A DNA stretch of 64,000 nt from Elusimicrobiota bacterium. GTDB lineage: Bacteria > Elusimicrobiota > Elusimicrobia > UBA1565 > UBA9628. The translations under genes and the position numbers were made by a program. The notes beneath the pieces are model-generated. The model did not search any database. It saw only the letters and a program-made list of their open reading frames with translations, and was not told the origin of the DNA. Within the stretch, counting starts at the first letter, position 1. Each line of letters begins with the position of its first letter. Shown in pieces: positions 32,355 through 41,154 of this stretch. The stretch is taken from NCBI GenBank assembly GCA_028868375.1, contig JAGWUP010000013.1:1-64000 (forward strand). The letters run 5' to 3'.

Positions 32355-33338
32355 ATGTTGGCCCTGCGCCTGGTTCGTCCGGGCAAGCCCCTGCGTCTCG
32401 TCCAGACGCCGGCGCCCAAGCCCGGCCCGCGGGAATTGCTGCTGCGGGTGCGCGCCTGCGGGGTCTGCCGGACCGACCTGCACCTGCGCGACGGGGAGCT
32501 GCCCGCCCCGCGCCTTCCTCTCGTGCTGGGCCACGAGATCGTCGGCAGCGTGGTCGCGCGCGGCGCGCGGGCGCGCCGCTTCGGCCTCGGGCGGCGCCTC
32601 GGAGTGTCCTGGCTGGGCGGCTATTGCGGCCGCTGCCGCTTCTGCTTGAGCGGGCGCGAGAACCTCTGCGCGCGGGCGCGCTTCACCGGCTGCCACCGCG
32701 ACGGTGGCTACGCCGAGTACGCGACGGCGGCGGAGGAATGCTGTGTCGCGATCCCGGACCGTTACACGGACGCCGAGGCCGCGCCCCTCTTGTGCGCCGG
32801 AGCGCTCGGCTATCGCGCCCTGCGCAAGGCCGCGGACGCCCGCAGCCTGGGGCTCTACGGCTTCGGGGCCGCCGCACACCTGATCGCCCAGGCGGCGCGC
32901 TTGCAGGGCCGGCGGGTCTACGCCTTCACCCGGCCGGGGGACGTCCGGGCCCAGCGCTTCGCCCGCAGCCTGGGCGCGGTTTGGGCCGGCTCAAGCCGGG
33001 AGCGCCCGCCGCGGCCCCTGGAGGCCGCGCTGATCTTCGCCCCGGTCGGGGGCCTTGTTCCCGCGGCCTTGCGGGCCGTCGATAAGGGCGGGCGGGTGAT
33101 CTGCGCCGGCATCCACATGAGCGACATCCCCTCCTTCCCATACGAGCTGCTCTGGCAGGAGCGCGGCGTGGAATCTGTGGCCAACCTGACGCGCGCCGAC
33201 GCCAGGCGATTCATGGCGCTGGCCGCCAGAACGCCCTTGCGCAGCCGCGTGCGCACCTTCCCGTTGTCCCGCGCCGAGGAGGCCCTGGCGGCGCTGCGCC
33301 GGGGCGATTTCGAGGGCGCGGCCGTGCTGGTTCCCTGA
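32355..33338 (+). CDS. zinc-dependent alcohol dehydrogenase family protein
   Basis: 327 residues, MDR superfamily. VRACGVCRTDLHLRDG gives catalytic zinc Cys, GHEIVG the His-Glu, and the structural zinc lobe is GGYCGRCRFCLSGRENLC (four Cys). The Rossmann part is reduced: LGLYGFGAAAHLIAQAARLQ. The pattern (HEIVG, GYAEY, LCAGALGYRAL) is that of AdhA/propanol-preferring dehydrogenases. A TAGAAT hexamer ends 5 bases before ATG 32355. Single gene, just after two large inverted repeats. Confidence 0.87.
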   Translation: MLALRLVRPGKPLRLVQTPAPKPGPRELLLRVRACGVCRTDLHLRDGELPAPRLPLVLGHEIVGSVVARGARARRFGLGRRLGVSWLGGYCGRCRFCLSGRENLCARARFTGCHRDGGYAEYATAAEECCVAIPDRYTDAEAAPLLCAGALGYRALRKAADARSLGLYGFGAAAHLIAQAARLQGRRVYAFTRPGDVRAQRFARSLGAVWAGSSRERPPRPLEAALIFAPVGGLVPAALRAVDKGGRVICAGIHMSDIPSFPYELLWQERGVESVANLTRADARRFMALAARTPLRSRVRTFPLSRAEEALAALRRGDFEGAAVLVP

Positions 33339-33341
33339 TCG

Positions 33342-33722
33342 TTAAGCGCTTTCACGACGCTGCGAGAGTTCCTGCTTTAGCAGCAGCTCCCTCTCGCGCA
33401 GCTCCCCCAGCCGCTTGGCGTGCTCTCGCTCCAGTATCTCGCTCTTGGCCTGGAAGCGCCGCTCGAGCTCCCGCTCGAGCTCCAGCAGGCGTTGCTTAAG
33501 CAGGCGCGAAAGCTCGTCGGTCTCGGCCAGGCGCCGCGCCAGCTCCGCCGGGGAGAGCTCTCCTTCCAGCCGCAGGGTCAAGTATTCCTCCAGGCGCTGG
33601 TAGTAGAACTCCCGCTCCGTGGACTCGTTGATCCGCAGGGCCAGGGTTCGCGTCAGGGCAGCCCGCTCCTCGCGGCAGCGGCGCAATTCCCGCTCGAGGG
33701 CCTTCTCGCGTTCCGGCTCCAC
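33342..33722 (-). CDS. coiled-coil protein, unknown
   Basis: 126 residues, almost entirely charged heptad sequence rich in Glu, Arg and Leu (for example LLKQRLLELERELERRFQAK), no signal peptide or membrane segment. GTG start 33722 with TACGTT ending 6 bases upstream. It ends 4 bases after the convergent dehydrogenase. Real coding is supported by the sustained amphipathic pattern and promoter spacing. No function assigned. Confidence 0.6.
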   Translation of the reverse strand: MEPEREKALERELRRCREERAALTRTLALRINESTEREFYYQRLEEYLTLRLEGELSPAELARRLAETDELSRLLKQRLLELERELERRFQAKSEILEREHAKRLGELRERELLLKQELSQRRESA

Positions 33723-33826
33723 GGCTCCAACGTAGCAGGGCCGCGTTACGTTTTCAAGGCCGCAGCATCTTGCGCGTCCTAGAGCGAGGCGGCGCCGCTG
33801 GACAATGGAATCGGAAAATGATCCAC

Positions 33827-33844
33827 TGACTGACTAGTCAGTCA
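33827..33844. promoter_or_regulatory. TetR-family operator
   Basis: Perfect 18-bp palindrome TGACTGACTAGTCAGTCA, 2 bases before the TetR-type regulator's ATG at 33847. Position over the initiation region predicts autorepression of the whole efflux operon. Confidence 0.8.
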
Positions 33845-33846
33845 TT

Positions 33847-34446
33847 ATGGAGAAGGAAGCGAAATCCAACAGCGAGCGGGACAAGCATGGCCGCATTCTG
33901 GAGTCGGCCCGCCGCCTCCTGGTCCAGCGCGGGTTCCAGGACGTGGCCTTAGACGACATCGCCCGCAAGGCGCGCGTGGCCAAGGGCACGCTCTTCCTTT
34001 ATTATAGGAACAAGGACGGGCTGATCTCGGCCGCCTTCACGGAGCTCGTGACCCGCCTGGGCGAGGACTTGGACGCGGTCCTGGACTCCCCGCTCTCCGG
34101 CAGGGCCCTCCTCGAGCAGGCCGTGCGGGTGATCCTGCGCCACTTCGAGCGCAACCGCGATTTCATGGCGCGCTTCGGGGCCGGTTATTTTCCGGGCTGC
34201 AAGAGCCGTTCCGGAGAGCGCCTGTTGGGCTGCATGGCGGCCAATCTCGGGCGCTTGGCCGCCATCCTTCGGCGCTGCGCCGCCGACGGCCTCGTCAAGG
34301 GCAAGGATCTGGAGGCCGCGGCCTCTTTTCTTTTCGGCATGTGCCGCAGCGTCGCCATCCACGCCCGCCTTAAGCCCGGCGCCGGGACCCTGACGGCCTC
34401 GCTGCCGCGGGTCGTCGACATGTTTCTCAACGGGGCCGGCCGGTGA
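33847..34446 (+). CDS. TetR/AcrR family transcriptional regulator of the efflux operon
   Basis: 199 residues. N-terminal helix-turn-helix: HGRILESARRLLVQRGFQDV then ALDDIARKARVAKGTLFLYY. The ligand-binding helices follow with no recognised specificity. The palindromic operator directly upstream indicates negative autoregulation. The stop overlaps the tolC GTG start (GTGA), so regulator and pump are one transcript. Confidence 0.9.
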   Translation: MEKEAKSNSERDKHGRILESARRLLVQRGFQDVALDDIARKARVAKGTLFLYYRNKDGLISAAFTELVTRLGEDLDAVLDSPLSGRALLEQAVRVILRHFERNRDFMARFGAGYFPGCKSRSGERLLGCMAANLGRLAAILRRCAADGLVKGKDLEAAASFLFGMCRSVAIHARLKPGAGTLTASLPRVVDMFLNGAGR

Positions 34447-35723
34447 TCTTGCCGCTGGCCTTGGTCGCACTGAGCTGGCCCGGCTCCGTTCTGGCGGCCG
34501 AGCCTTCCTCGCCGCAGAGCCGGGAGATCACGCTGCAGCAGGCTTACGAGCTGGCCCTCAAGCGCAGCGAGGCCGTCGCCGAGGACCGGCAGGCCGTGGC
34601 GGAGGCCTTGGCGCGAGTCGACGAGCTGCGCGCGGCGGTGCTGCCGCACCTCTCCTTCTTGGGCCAGCAGACCTTCCAGCAGAGCCCGCGGACTTCCATC
34701 TCCTCGATCAACAACACCTCGATTCCGGACTATTCCCTGCAGCTTCAGCAGCCGCTCTTCTCGGGCTTCCGGGAGTTCCTCGCCTTCCGTTCCGGGCGCA
34801 AGGCGGCGCAGGCGATAACCCTCACCGAGCGCCGCGCGGAGTCCTTGCTCTATCAGGACGTGGCGCAGGCTTACTTCAACCTCGATCAAATCGAGGAGGA
34901 GATCGGCGTCCGAGAAGAGGTCCTGCGGGTGACCGCCGAACGGATCAAGCAGCTCAAGAGCTGGGTGGGCATCGGCCGCTCGCGCGAGAGCGAGGTGCTC
35001 GACGCGCGCTCCCTGCTGGCACAGACCCAGGCCCAGGTCGAGATCGCCCGCGGCTCGGAGCAAGTGGCGCAGGAGACGCTGCGCTTCTTGACCGGCGAAG
35101 AGGTCGACTATCGGCCGCAACCGCTTTCCCTGCGGCCCCTGGGGCCGCTGGAGCCTTTTCTTGCGACAGCCCGCAGGCGCGACGACGTTTTGGCCGCCGA
35201 GAAGACCCTGGAGGCTCGGCGCCTGGACACCAAGGTCGCGGCGCGCCAGCGCTGGGGCAGCCTCGGCTTGACGGGAGACTACTATCTTAAGCGCGTCGGC
35301 TTCTCCGGCAACATCCATTACGACGCGATCCTCGGGCTGAGCGTGCCGATCTTCGACGGCGGTTCCATCTCCGCCCAGACGCGTGAGGCACGGGCCCAGG
35401 CGCGCTCCGCCGAGCAGGCTTTGTCCGCCGCCCGGCGCCTGGCCGAGAGCGACACGCGCGCGGCCTACCTGAACCTGAAGTGGTCCCTCTCCGCCGTCAA
35501 CGCCCTGCGGACGGCCGAGGAGCTGGCGGCGGCCGACGAAAAGGCGCAGGAGAAGGACTACGGCTTCTCGCTGGTGACCAACCTCCAGGTGCTAGACAGC
35601 ATCAACTCCCTGCAGGCGGTCCGCCTGCAGCTCGACAGCGCGCGGCATCAAGCCCTCTTCGCCCAGGTGCGGCTCCAAGTCGCCTCCGCGGGCCCCCTGG
35701 CGCCGCGGCCCTCGCAGCCATGA
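34443..35723 (+). CDS. TolC-family outer-membrane efflux protein (first of two)
   Basis: 426 residues with a signal peptide (LPLALVALSWPGSVLA). Two repeats of the OEP domain: ITLQQAYELALKRSEAVAED / RVDELRAAVLPHLSFLG, then later DDVLAAEKTLEARRLDTKVA and GLSVPIFDGGSISAQTREAR. These trimeric tubes carry substrates across the outer membrane for RND or ABC pumps. The stop overlaps the RND gene start (ATGA). Confidence 0.92.
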   Translation: MILPLALVALSWPGSVLAAEPSSPQSREITLQQAYELALKRSEAVAEDRQAVAEALARVDELRAAVLPHLSFLGQQTFQQSPRTSISSINNTSIPDYSLQLQQPLFSGFREFLAFRSGRKAAQAITLTERRAESLLYQDVAQAYFNLDQIEEEIGVREEVLRVTAERIKQLKSWVGIGRSRESEVLDARSLLAQTQAQVEIARGSEQVAQETLRFLTGEEVDYRPQPLSLRPLGPLEPFLATARRRDDVLAAEKTLEARRLDTKVAARQRWGSLGLTGDYYLKRVGFSGNIHYDAILGLSVPIFDGGSISAQTREARAQARSAEQALSAARRLAESDTRAAYLNLKWSLSAVNALRTAEELAAADEKAQEKDYGFSLVTNLQVLDSINSLQAVRLQLDSARHQALFAQVRLQVASAGPLAPRPSQP

Positions 35724-38700
35724 CCCTCTCCGACATCTCGATCAAGAACTCGGTCTTCGCCTGGATGCTGATGCTGGGGCTCATCGTGTTCGGGGCGATC
35801 GGCTTCTCGCGGATGGGCATCAGCCAGCTTCCGGACGTCGATTTCCCGGTGCTGACCGTGAGGGTGACCTGGTCCGGCGCCTCCCCGGAGACGATGGAAT
35901 CCGCCGTCTCGGACGTCATCGAGGATTCCGTGATGAGCGTGGAGGGCATCCGCAGCGTGAGCTCCCAGTGCCAGGAGGGCCTGGCGACCATCACCATCGA
36001 GTTCAACCTGAACCGCGACATCAACGCCGCGCTGCAGGAGGTCCAGGCCAAGATCGCCCAGGCCCAGAGGAATCTTCCCAGCGACATCGATCCTCCGATC
36101 ATCACCAAATCGAACCCGGAGGATCAGCCGATCCTTTGGGCGGCGCTGACCGGCTCCGCCTCCCTGCGGGACATGATGCTGTTCATCCGCGACCACCTCA
36201 AGGACAGCCTGACCACGGTCTCAGGGGTGGGCGACGTCTTCTTGGGAGGCTACGTGGAGCCCAACATGCGGATTTGGCTCGATCCGAACAAGATGCGCCT
36301 GCGGGAGATCTCCGTCAGCGACGTCATCGCGGCTGTGGCGGACCAGCACAAGCTGACCCCCTCCGGCTACATGGACAACGGGCCCCACGAGGTCAGCGTG
36401 CGCGTGCTCAGCGAGGCGGGCACCCCCCGGGACTTCGACAACCTCGTGATCCCCTCTCGCGCCGGCTCGCCCATCTGGAAGACGATCCGCCTGGGCGACG
36501 TGGCCACCGTCCAGGAGGGCTTGGACGACATTCGGCGCATCTCGAGGATGAACGGCGAGCGCGCCGTCGGCCTGGGCGTGATCAAGCAGCGGGGACAGAA
36601 CGCCGTGGCGGTGGCCCAGGCGGTGCGCGCGCGCGTGGCCGAGCTGCGTTCCCTGCTGCCCAAGGGGATGAAGCTCACGATCGTCACCGACGCCACCCAG
36701 TTCATCGAGGACGCCACCCACGAGCTGCTCTTCTCGCTGTCCCTCTCCGTCCTGCTGACCTCGCTGGTCTGCTGGCTGTTCTTGGGCTCTTGGAGCTCCG
36801 CGATCAACGTGATCATGGCCATCCCGACCTCCCTGGTCGGCTCCTTCCTCGTGCTCTATTTCGCCGGCTTCACCCTGAACACCTTCACCTTGCTGGCCCT
36901 CTCCCTGTCGATCGGCATCGTGGTGGACGACGCGATCATGGTGCTGGAGAACATCGTCCGCCACAAGGAGCGGGGGCTCAACCGAGTCAAGGCCTCCCTG
37001 GTCGGCGCCCGCGAGATCACCACCGCTGCGGTCGCCTCCTCCCTGGCCATCCTGGCGATCTTCCTGCCGGTCGTGTTCATGAAGGGGATCGTCGGGAAAT
37101 TCTTCTTCCAGTTCGGCGTGACGATCTCCGTGGCGGTCATGCTGTCGCTGCTGGAGGCCCTGACCCTGACCCCGATGCGCTGCTCGCAGTTCTTGAGCAG
37201 CGGCCATAGCAACCGCCTGGGCCGCTGGATGGACGCGCGCATGACGAGCTTGTCGAAGCGCTACCGCGCGGTCCTCACCCGCGCCTTGGAGCACCGTTGG
37301 AAGGTGCTCGCGGCCGCCACGGCGATCTTCGCCGCCTCCTTGTTCCTGCTCAAGGGCGCGCGCAAGGAGTTCGTGCCGGCGCAGGACCAGAGCCGCTTCC
37401 TCGTCAACGTCCAAACCCCGCTGGGCTCCTCCATCGAGTTCACAGACGGCGTCTTCAGGCAGGCGGAGGCGATTTTAAAGAGCCGCCCGGAGCTGGCCAC
37501 CTACTACGCCGCCATCGGCGGCTTCCAGGGCGGGCTCGTCAACCAGGGCATCTTCTTCGTCACGCTCAAGGATCCCTCCAAGCGGCCGATCGCCGCTCCC
37601 TTCGCTCGCCGCCCCAGCCAGCAGCAGTTCATGGACTTTTTCCGCGACCAGGTCGCCAAGATTCCCGGAGTCAAGCGCGTGACGGTGCAGGACCTGTCCC
37701 TGGCGGGCTTCACCTCGCATCGGGGCTTTCCGGTGGAGTTCTCGGTCCAGGGGCCGGATTGGGACAAGCTGGCCGATGTCTCCGCGGACCTCATGCGGAA
37801 GCTCTCCGCCTCGGGGCTGGTCACCGACGTCGACACGGACTACCACCCCGGCATGCCGGAGATACGCATCATCCCGGACCGCGCGAAGGCCGCTCTGCAC
37901 GGCGTGACTGTCAGCAACATCGCCGACACGATCAGCGCCCTGGTCGGCGGCCTGCGCATCGGCAAGTACACCGACGCCGCCGGCCACCGCGACGACATCC
38001 GCGTCAAGCTCCTCAATCGGGACAACCGAAGCCCGCAGGACATCAGCCGCATCTGGCTGCGCAACAACCGCGGGGAGATGGTCCCCCTCTCGCAGGTCGT
38101 CACGATGCGGCGAAAGCCCGTGCTGCTGACGATCACGCGCTACAACCGCGAGCGCGCGATCTCGATCTTCGGCAACGTCGCCCCGGGCAAATCCCAGTCG
38201 GACGCGATGGACTTGGTGGAGCGGCTGGGGCGGGGCCTTCCCGAGGGCTACCATATCGTGCTCTCCGGCTCCTCCCAGGCTTTCAAGGAATCCTTCGAAA
38301 GCTTGCTGGTGGCCCTGGTCCTGGGCATCCTGGTCGCCTACATGGTGCTGGGAGCCCAGTTCAACAGCTTCATTCATCCCTTCACGGTGCTTCTGGCCCT
38401 CCCCTTCTCGGCGACCGGGGCCTTCATCGCCCTGCGCCTGGCCGACGTCTCGCTCAACATTTATTCCCTCATCGGCCTGCTCCTGCTCATGGGCATCGTC
38501 AAGAAGAACTCGATCTTGCTGGTCGACTTCACCAACGTGCGCCGGCTGCGGGGCGAGAGCGTTCGCGAGGCCCTGCTCGAGGCCTGTCCCTTGCGCCTGC
38601 GGCCGATCCTGATGACCTCCCTGGCCGTGGTCGTCGGCGCCCTGCCGGCGGCGATGGCTCTGGGCCCCGGCTCCGAGACGATGCGCCCGATGGCGGTGGT

Positions 38701-38848
38701 CGTCATCGGGGGCGTGATCTTCTCCACCTTGTTGACCCTGGTGGTCGTGCCGTGCGCCTACAGCCTGCTGTCGCGCTTGGAAAGCCATGCCCACGACGCG
38801 GATTTAAAGACCGCAATCCGGGAATTGGCGCAGGAGACCGCGGGGTGA
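35720..38848 (+). CDS. RND-family efflux transporter (AcrB/MexB/MdtB-like)
   Basis: 1042 residues, full length. Starts ISIKNSVFAWMLMLGLIVFG; porter-domain sequence FPVLTVRVTWSGASPETMES; proton-relay D-D in SLSIGIVVDDAIMVLENIVR of TM4; FMKGIVGKFFFQFGVTISVA; second half with VALVLGILVAYMVLGAQFNS and IGLLLLMGIVKKNSILLVDF. It is drug/proton antiport of the HAE1 type by sequence. Unusually its membrane-fusion partner is not adjacent; the only adaptor in the operon is the MacA-like gene at 40159. Confidence 0.95.
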   Translation: MTLSDISIKNSVFAWMLMLGLIVFGAIGFSRMGISQLPDVDFPVLTVRVTWSGASPETMESAVSDVIEDSVMSVEGIRSVSSQCQEGLATITIEFNLNRDINAALQEVQAKIAQAQRNLPSDIDPPIITKSNPEDQPILWAALTGSASLRDMMLFIRDHLKDSLTTVSGVGDVFLGGYVEPNMRIWLDPNKMRLREISVSDVIAAVADQHKLTPSGYMDNGPHEVSVRVLSEAGTPRDFDNLVIPSRAGSPIWKTIRLGDVATVQEGLDDIRRISRMNGERAVGLGVIKQRGQNAVAVAQAVRARVAELRSLLPKGMKLTIVTDATQFIEDATHELLFSLSLSVLLTSLVCWLFLGSWSSAINVIMAIPTSLVGSFLVLYFAGFTLNTFTLLALSLSIGIVVDDAIMVLENIVRHKERGLNRVKASLVGAREITTAAVASSLAILAIFLPVVFMKGIVGKFFFQFGVTISVAVMLSLLEALTLTPMRCSQFLSSGHSNRLGRWMDARMTSLSKRYRAVLTRALEHRWKVLAAATAIFAASLFLLKGARKEFVPAQDQSRFLVNVQTPLGSSIEFTDGVFRQAEAILKSRPELATYYAAIGGFQGGLVNQGIFFVTLKDPSKRPIAAPFARRPSQQQFMDFFRDQVAKIPGVKRVTVQDLSLAGFTSHRGFPVEFSVQGPDWDKLADVSADLMRKLSASGLVTDVDTDYHPGMPEIRIIPDRAKAALHGVTVSNIADTISALVGGLRIGKYTDAAGHRDDIRVKLLNRDNRSPQDISRIWLRNNRGEMVPLSQVVTMRRKPVLLTITRYNRERAISIFGNVAPGKSQSDAMDLVERLGRGLPEGYHIVLSGSSQAFKESFESLLVALVLGILVAYMVLGAQFNSFIHPFTVLLALPFSATGAFIALRLADVSLNIYSLIGLLLLMGIVKKNSILLVDFTNVRRLRGESVREALLEACPLRLRPILMTSLAVVVGALPAAMALGPGSETMRPMAVVVIGGVIFSTLLTLVVVPCAYSLLSRLESHAHDADLKTAIRELAQETAG

Positions 38849-38887
38849 CGCAACACTTTTATACCCGCGGCGGCGTCTGATCAATAG

Positions 38888-40159
38888 ATGAGAAGACCAT
38901 CCTTGCCGCGGCGCGCGGCGCTCTTGGCGGCACTGCTGGCCGCGCTGCCTCCTCTCGCCTCGGCGGCCGGGGGGCGCCTGTTAAGCTGGCAGGACTGCGT
39001 CGACTTGGCCCTGCTGCGCAATCCCGCCCTCGCCTCCTCGCGCCAGTCGGTGGAGCAAAAGCGAGCGGATTATAAAGGAAGCTACAACGGCCTGCTGCCC
39101 GCGGCCAGCTTGAGCAACTCCTACTCCGATTCCAACGCCTCCGGCCCCCAGAAATGGAGCGGCCAGCTCTCCGCCAACGTCCAGCTTTTCAACGCGGGCA
39201 AGATCGCCGACGTCAAGTCGGCCTCCGCCGCGCTGGGCCAGAGCGAGGCCGCCCTGCGCCAGGAGTCCGCCGGCCTGAGATTTTCCCTCCGGCAGGCCTT
39301 CGTCGAGGTTCTCTTCTCGCAGGAGGACATAGAGGTCTCGCGGCGGGTGCGCGACCTGCGCGAGCGCGACGCCAAGCTCGTCGCGCTGCGCTACGATTCC
39401 GGGCGGGAGTCCAAGGGCAGCATGATGCGGGCGAAGGCCCAGTTGCTGCAGGCGCAGGCGGACTTAGACCAAGCCTTCAGGCTGCTGCGATCCAACGAGA
39501 AAGCCCTGGATCGGGAGCTGGGCCAGGACGAGTTCGAGGCCTTGGCCGCCACCGGCGCCCTGGCCGCAGCAACGCCTCCGGCTGCTCCGGAGGCTTCCCT
39601 CTCGCTGGCCTTGCGGCGTCCCGACGTCGCCGCTCAGGAGGCGTTGGTCAGCGGCGCCCGGGCGTCCCTGTCGGTGGCGCGCAGCGCGCTGGTCCCGACG
39701 CTCTCCGGCAGCTATTCGCGAGGCCGCTCGGGCGAGAGCGAGTTTCCCAGCGGAGGCTCCAGTTGGAGCGCCGGGCTGTCCTTGAGCTACCCACTTTTCG
39801 GCGGAGGCCCCACCGCCGCCTATTACGGCATCCAGTCGGCGCAGCGGGCCCTGGAGGCGGCCCGGCAGAACCTGCGCGCCGCGCGCGAGGCGGCGGTGGC
39901 CGACATAGAGTCTGCCTGGGCTTCCTACGCGGGCGCCGTCGACCAGGTGGCGGTCGAGCGCGCCCTGCTGGAGGCCGCCCGCCAGCGCAACGACGAAGCC
40001 GACGTGCGCTATGCCAGCGGCCTGCTGAGCTACGACGAGTGGGAGATCATCGCCTCGGATCGCATCAGCACGGAGCGGCAGGCGATTTCCGCCGAGCTCA
40101 ACTCCGCCTTGGCGCAGGCCGCTTGGCAGAAAGCCGTCGGCAAGGAGCTTGGGGAATAA
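38888..40159 (+). CDS. TolC-family outer-membrane efflux protein (second)
   Basis: 423 residues, signal peptide (RRAALLAALLAALPPLASAA). OEP repeats: SWQDCVDLALLRNPALASSR, SLSYPLFGGGPTAAYYG, and helices with RDAKLVALRYDSGRESKGSM. Diverged from the first TolC. It is joined to the MacA-like gene by a one-base stop/start overlap (TAATG), so it is likely the outer channel for MacAB. Confidence 0.9.
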   Translation: MRRPSLPRRAALLAALLAALPPLASAAGGRLLSWQDCVDLALLRNPALASSRQSVEQKRADYKGSYNGLLPAASLSNSYSDSNASGPQKWSGQLSANVQLFNAGKIADVKSASAALGQSEAALRQESAGLRFSLRQAFVEVLFSQEDIEVSRRVRDLRERDAKLVALRYDSGRESKGSMMRAKAQLLQAQADLDQAFRLLRSNEKALDRELGQDEFEALAATGALAAATPPAAPEASLSLALRRPDVAAQEALVSGARASLSVARSALVPTLSGSYSRGRSGESEFPSGGSSWSAGLSLSYPLFGGGPTAAYYGIQSAQRALEAARQNLRAAREAAVADIESAWASYAGAVDQVAVERALLEAARQRNDEADVRYASGLLSYDEWEIIASDRISTERQAISAELNSALAQAAWQKAVGKELGE

Positions 40160-41154
40160 TGAGAGCCAGATCTAAGGTCTCGATCGTGTTGTTGATCGCC
40201 GTCGCCGCCGCCGCCGCGCTAGGCTTGCGCCGGGTGCTGAGCAGGCCCGAGAAGCCGACGGCGGAGGCCGTCGCCGTTCGGGTGGGGCCCATCGAGAACA
40301 CGGTGGACGCCACCGGCTCGGTCTTGCCGCTCAACCGGGTGGAGGTCAAGCCGCCGATCTCGGGGCGCATCGAGAAGCTCCTGGTCGACGAGGGCCAGCA
40401 TGTCCGGGCGGGACAGATCCTCGCCTGGATGAGCTCTAGCGATCGCGCGGCCATCCTCGACGCCGCCCTGGCTCAGGGCCCCCAGGAGCTCAAGCGTTGG
40501 GAGGACGCCTACAAGCCCACGCCCATCGTCGCCCCCCTCTCGGGAGTCGTCATCCTGCGCAACGTCGTCGTCGGCCAGACCGTCGATCCCTCCACCGTCC
40601 TGTACGCGATGTCCGACACCCTCATCGTCCTCGCCGAGGTCGACGAGTCCGACGTGGGCCGCGTCCACGTCGGCATGCCGGTGCGCATCGTGCTGGACTC
40701 CTATCCGGACCGCGAGGTCGAGGGCAAGGTCTTCGACATCCTCTACGAGGGCAAGAACGTCTCGAACGTGATCCAGTACGGCGTCAAGATCAAGGTGCAG
40801 CCGGTGCCGAGCTATTTCCGCTCGGAGATGACGGCCAACGTCAGCTTCATCGAGCAGCGCAAGCCGAAGGCCCTGTTGATTCCAGTCGCCGCGCTCAAGG
40901 AGCTGCCGGACGGCTCCAAGCAGGTGCTGATCCCGGGCGCTCCCGGACAGCCTCCGGCGGCGCGCGCGATCGTCACCGGCATCGAGAGCGGGGACAGCGT
41001 CGAGGTGCTGGGCGGCTTGAGCGCCGGCGACACGGTGCTCGTCGCGCGGACGCGCTACGTGCCGCAGCAGGGGCCGCAGTCCAGCCCCCTGACTTTCGGC
41101 GTCCACCATTCCAACCAGTCCGGGCGCGCGCCAAAGCCTAAGAGCGGTTCCTGA
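40159..41154 (+). CDS. MacA/HlyD-type periplasmic adaptor protein
   Basis: 331 residues. One N-terminal membrane helix (SIVLLIAVAAAAALGL), lipoyl-type half motifs GPIENTVDATGSVLPLNRVE and IEKLLVDEGQHVRAGQILA ... PLSGVVILRNVVVGQTVDPS, then beta-barrel and membrane-proximal domains (GMPVRIVLDSYPDREVEGKV). Only a short helical hairpin lies between the lipoyl halves. The stop/start TGATG links it to macB. It could serve both pumps of the operon. Confidence 0.9.
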   Translation: MRARSKVSIVLLIAVAAAAALGLRRVLSRPEKPTAEAVAVRVGPIENTVDATGSVLPLNRVEVKPPISGRIEKLLVDEGQHVRAGQILAWMSSSDRAAILDAALAQGPQELKRWEDAYKPTPIVAPLSGVVILRNVVVGQTVDPSTVLYAMSDTLIVLAEVDESDVGRVHVGMPVRIVLDSYPDREVEGKVFDILYEGKNVSNVIQYGVKIKVQPVPSYFRSEMTANVSFIEQRKPKALLIPVAALKELPDGSKQVLIPGAPGQPPAARAIVTGIESGDSVEVLGGLSAGDTVLVARTRYVPQQGPQSSPLTFGVHHSNQSGRAPKPKSGS